Shown: piece after piece, positions 28,232 to 31,088 of the stretch | Layout: each line of letters begins with the position of its first letter | How positions within the stretch are numbered: the first letter of the stretch is position 1 | IMG/VR virus record: IMGVR_UViG_3300041809_000401 | Span: 1-31,088 of that record | Source: a virus | Direction: 5' to 3' (one strand) | Length of the DNA stretch: 31,088 bases | Notes under the pieces: generated by a model | What the model saw: the letters and a program-made list of their open reading frames with translations, nothing else | What the model was told of the DNA's origin: nothing | The model's database searches: none | Position numbers and translations under genes: made by a program

Positions 28232-30066
28232 CAGATAGTCGCCTGTGTTTGTATGAGTCTACGATCAACGAACCCATAAATGGTGATCTGCTGAATCTCA
28301 AGCTGTATCGAAGCGAACGTCTGCAGGAGGAACTGGACTTCGGATCCTCGCATAGACTGTGACCAGCTCTCTTGGTGACGTACTCCGTTCGTAGCGTCGT
28401 TCAAGTTTAAGGTGATCTGGTTGTAGTATGCGTCGTTGCCAGGGTTGGCGATACAGGTCAGGTAGGCGAGGGCAACCTGTTGAGGGCAGACAATCTCCCC
28501 GTAACGGAAGATTTTGTCTGTGGAAGAGTCTCCAGCATCCGTTATTCTTGAACGCACAAGGGACATGATGGGTTCGCCTAAGTCCGTGCCTCCAGTGAAC
28601 CACTGGTCGAACTCTCCGATGTGTTGGAGATTTAGGGCCAACACCTGCAGATGCACTCCATTCGCAGGGTTCTGAGAGGCTTCAACATCCACGTAAACAT
28701 GATTTGTAGCCCAACCAAGTTTCCACCAAGCCTGCGACCTCTGGTCATAGAAATAGGTCAAGTTTAGGGTAGGGAAGCTAATATGATACATACGGTCGTA
28801 CCAGAAGCCCACCATTTGAGACAAGTCATTGTCAGAGAGACCGGCCCAGAAGGACTTGATGTTTGATTGTTGGTACTGTCCATCCGACATGTTCAGAGGA
28901 GTCTGTCCATTGGAGAACCATACTCCTCGAGTGTTGCCCCATCCTGTCAGACCGTCCAAGGTAGCCACAGACAGGCCAGAACGACAGCCAGTGTCTGCGA
29001 CCTTAGTAGCGATGAAGTCTGCGTTGGTTGAACCCCAGACCGCGTACACACTGCGATATTTGTTGAGTATGAGTTGTGAGCCCTCACTGCTCATGCCCAT
29101 CGCTACATCATTGAACGAGTTCTCTCCAACAGGCAGAAACCCCGTAACGAGGTTGAAGCCCCAAGGTTCATTCAAATTGGAGTAGTAGACTAGTGACGGG
29201 TCTGTAGGTGTGCCCCATCCCCAAATACGCTCCTGGTGAGTGCAGATAAACGAAAACGGAAACGGCACATCGCGATTCACTGTGAGTAGTTGACCAACAA
29301 CCGCAGAATCGGCCAGATTGTCTAAATACACTGTAGTAGTGTTGTCGGGGATGGTAGCGATTAGAAAGAACTGATTGAGTACTCCGATACTCAAACGATA
29401 GATGTTACGCTCATTCACCTGGGGATCTGGTGAGATTGGGATATTGGTTAATTCAATGGCCTCAAAAGCTACCGTAAGAGGTAGAGATACAGTTCCTTGG
29501 GAGCTTTCTTGTGGGGCAAGGGAATTTCCAAATGTTATGCAGTAGTAGTATGTGCCGTCCAGGAGGCCGCCGCCAGCAGGAGCCAGCAGGGGAGCAGTAG
29601 GAGGAGCTGCAATGCCCCAGAAGGTCACTACTAGGTCAAGGTCAATCTTTAGGGGCGTATCGACGCTATTATTAACAAAACACCATTTTAATGAAAACAC
29701 AAACTGTGTGTTAAGTCCCGGTGTGAGAACTTCTGGGAGAACCAGTGCAGTATATGGGCCATCTAGAGGGCCTTCATAAAGGGTACCGACCCCACCAACA
29801 TCCACAGCGAAGATGTACGTATCAGGGAAACCAGGGCGTATGAACTTGGTGAACCCGTTGCACGGACCAGGCAGCAGTCCAATGAACGATCTGCCCAGGG
29901 CAGTGACGTATGACCCGTAGGTGTTGTTAGGCGTGATATTGAGGCAGTCAACGATGTTCGTAGGTGCGAGACGGAAAGGGGCGGTGGTTGTGTCGAGACC
30001 GCCTACAGGACCTAACTGGAGGATGGGTACGACCTCATCCCCCTTTACTTCTACTAGGGTGGCCAT
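28231..30066 (-). CDS. Large virion protein, probable beta-propeller-like tail component (611 aa)
   Basis: The opening (LGPVGGLDTTTAPFRLAPTNIVDCLNI, shown in motif form: GGLDT, then N.L..) and the repeated blade-like units (WGWGTPTDPSLVYYSN, SVYAVWGSTN, GVWFSNGQTPLNMSDG, YDRMYHISFP) resemble tail-hub or DNA-stabilisation proteins with a propeller fold, such as P22 gp10-type. Trp-Gly and Tyr/Asp turns recur at intervals of 40-60 residues. ATG at 30066 overlaps the TAA of the fibre-like gene. Likely at the portal or tail hub. Assignment by pattern only. Confidence 0.5.
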   Translation of the reverse strand: MATLVEVKGDEVVPILQLGPVGGLDTTTAPFRLAPTNIVDCLNITPNNTYGSYVTALGRSFIGLLPGPCNGFTKFIRPGFPDTYIFAVDVGGVGTLYEGPLDGPYTALVLPEVLTPGLNTQFVFSLKWCFVNNSVDTPLKIDLDLVVTFWGIAAPPTAPLLAPAGGGLLDGTYYYCITFGNSLAPQESSQGTVSLPLTVAFEAIELTNIPISPDPQVNERNIYRLSIGVLNQFFLIATIPDNTTTVYLDNLADSAVVGQLLTVNRDVPFPFSFICTHQERIWGWGTPTDPSLVYYSNLNEPWGFNLVTGFLPVGENSFNDVAMGMSSEGSQLILNKYRSVYAVWGSTNADFIATKVADTGCRSGLSVATLDGLTGWGNTRGVWFSNGQTPLNMSDGQYQQSNIKSFWAGLSDNDLSQMVGFWYDRMYHISFPTLNLTYFYDQRSQAWWKLGWATNHVYVDVEASQNPANGVHLQVLALNLQHIGEFDQWFTGGTDLGEPIMSLVRSRITDAGDSSTDKIFRYGEIVCPQQVALAYLTCIANPGNDAYYNQITLNLNDATNGVRHQESWSQSMRGSEVQFLLQTFASIQLEIQQITIYGFVDRRLIQTQATI

Positions 30067-31088
30067 TATGAAGTCCTAACAGCTTGGATTCGGTAGAACT
30101 CAGAGTATCCCGGAGAGTTCGATGAAGTAATTGTGTCGCCTCCTACGGCTGTCCCATAATCGTACATAATGACATAAGAAGCGAAGTTACCGACACTCCA
30201 TGTAATAGGAACACCTGTGAAAGATCCCCCTGAGTCGGTCATGGAAAAACTTCCAGCGCCGCCAATGCCTATTGTGCACTCGACTGTCACAGCCCATCCG
30301 TTAGCAGCAGTACCGGGGAGAAGGAGGCTCAGAGTGCCTGGGCCGTTGCCTCCACCGACTGCTCCGACTGTAGAGGCCATCGCGATTTGATGGACACTGC
30401 CAATGGGCACAAGAGCTGTGTTTGAAATTTGGATGTTGTATTCTGTTGGGGTCACCTGAGCAATAGTTATACTGCCATTTAATGACTCTAGTCCCACAAC
30501 AGGAGTCGCGCCATTTATAGTGATAGTATCGCCGGTTGCTATCTGCACGTTATGGAGCAGGGTGATCCCAGAAACCCCTAATGTAGTGGCATCCGTAACT
30601 GCAAGTATAGAAGTGCCTGTCACATTTAGATTATCGGTAGTTTCCCCTCCGGTAACCGTTAACCCAGCGTCTACTACTGCTCCCCCGGCTAGGAGTGATA
30701 TTCCTGCAATAGAAAGAGTAGAGTTCCCTGTAATATCCATGTCGAATGTAGCGTCGCCCTGAACCAAGAGAGTACTGTCCATAATGACAGGGCCTGTCAT
30801 TATGGTTGTGCCTGTTAGAGTGACGTTATTGAAGCCTGGGAACGGCACGAGGCCAGTGATCCGGGCTGCTGGAATTATGCCGTGTGTAAGAGTACCCGTG
30901 ATATCCACAGTCCATACTTGGGTGCCATTAACCACTAAGTTATCTAGCAGCGAAGTAGGTGCAGACGCAGTATTTGTGATATCCACTTCACGAGCAGTAA
31001 TCGCTATGCCAATGCCCGGATCCCACGTAGCCATGAGGCTGTTCATTGGGGCAGATACGCCTGTGACTTCTAACGGCGTACTGTCCAT
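30066..31088 (-). CDS. Tail-fibre-like beta-solenoid protein (partial, N-terminal end may lie outside)
   Basis: 340 residues, open to the window edge; a Met codon happens to sit at 31088-31086, so the true start may be further right. Residues 40-220 consist of short Thr/Gly/Ile/Val strands repeating with N-x-TG-x-S/T and L-x-V-x-G themes (LNVTGTSILAV, ITGNSTLSIAGIS, LTVTGGETTDN), the sign of a beta-solenoid shaft. The C-terminal 110 residues (GTLSLLLPGTAANGWAVTVE, IGGAGSFSMTDSG, FASYVIMYDYG) resemble a Gly-rich knob. Tail fibres and spikes of this build bind the host surface. Cysteine is almost absent, as usual for extracellular fibres. Confidence 0.6.
   Translation of the reverse strand: MDSTPLEVTGVSAPMNSLMATWDPGIGIAITAREVDITNTASAPTSLLDNLVVNGTQVWTVDITGTLTHGIIPAARITGLVPFPGFNNVTLTGTTIMTGPVIMDSTLLVQGDATFDMDITGNSTLSIAGISLLAGGAVVDAGLTVTGGETTDNLNVTGTSILAVTDATTLGVSGITLLHNVQIATGDTITINGATPVVGLESLNGSITIAQVTPTEYNIQISNTALVPIGSVHQIAMASTVGAVGGGNGPGTLSLLLPGTAANGWAVTVECTIGIGGAGSFSMTDSGGSFTGVPITWSVGNFASYVIMYDYGTAVGGDTITSSNSPGYSEFYRIQAVRTS

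Overview
The window is part of a double-stranded DNA bacteriophage genome. It has closely packed, overlapping genes, a rightward replication and nucleotide-metabolism block, a leftward virion block without a recognisable tape-measure gene, and no ribosomal, tRNA or cellular housekeeping genes. A polA-type polymerase, several Gln/Gly-rich or large internal-protein-like genes and a propeller-like tail protein suggest a short-tailed (podovirus-like) phage. Strong AAGGAG/GAGG Shine-Dalgarno sequences and sigma70-like boxes fit a bacterial host, which cannot be named from this sequence.

Layout: (1) 1-2732, leftward: a left-hand operon with two GroES-like co-chaperonins, a C2H2 zinc-finger protein, an HNH endonuclease, a free-standing helix-turn-helix related to the tail of that HNH protein, and three small unknown genes. 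(2) 2733-3253: a gene-free stretch with G-tracts, a perfect 10-bp inverted repeat, two tandem promoter-like repeats and, at its right edge, a terminator for leftward transcription. (3) 3254-5587, leftward: about a dozen very small genes (31-77 aa), several membrane-associated, many joined by ATGA/GTGA overlaps, and served by three close copies plus one diverged copy of a promoter/leader module. (4) 5588-5742: a divergent promoter region. (5) 5743-19924, rightward: thioredoxin-like protein, prim-pol/RecA-like helicase, SNF2-type helicase, a 24-aa membrane peptide, a UDG-like/exonuclease/PolA fusion, PhoH, class I ribonucleotide reductase (NrdA, NrdB), ThyX, dCMP deaminase, a GNAT-C39 peptidase fusion, a Cas4-like nuclease, a possible annealing protein, a DUF669-like protein and a VRR-NUC nuclease. 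(6) 19839-31088, leftward: an XhlA/holin-like protein, large ejection-type virion proteins, a PurD-like ATP-grasp enzyme, a GNAT-like protein, low-complexity virion proteins, a propeller-like virion protein and a tail-fibre-like protein cut by the window edge.

The rightward genes form a coherent programme: dNTPs are made (NrdAB, ThyX, dCMP deaminase, thioredoxin-like), DNA is primed, unwound and copied (prim-pol, SNF2 helicase, polymerase), and recombination intermediates are processed (Cas4-like, annealing candidate, SSB-like, VRR-NUC). The part least explained by standard phage biology is the set of peptide-chemistry genes. An ATP-grasp ligase and a GNAT-like gene sit inside the ejection-protein cluster, and a GNAT-C39 peptidase fusion lies in the early block. 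In bacteria such domains occur together in systems that ligate, acetylate and cleave peptides. I propose this as the candidate undescribed system. Two AT-rich dyads before the SNF2 gene (possible origin or phage promoters) and the repeated leader module are the strongest non-coding signals.
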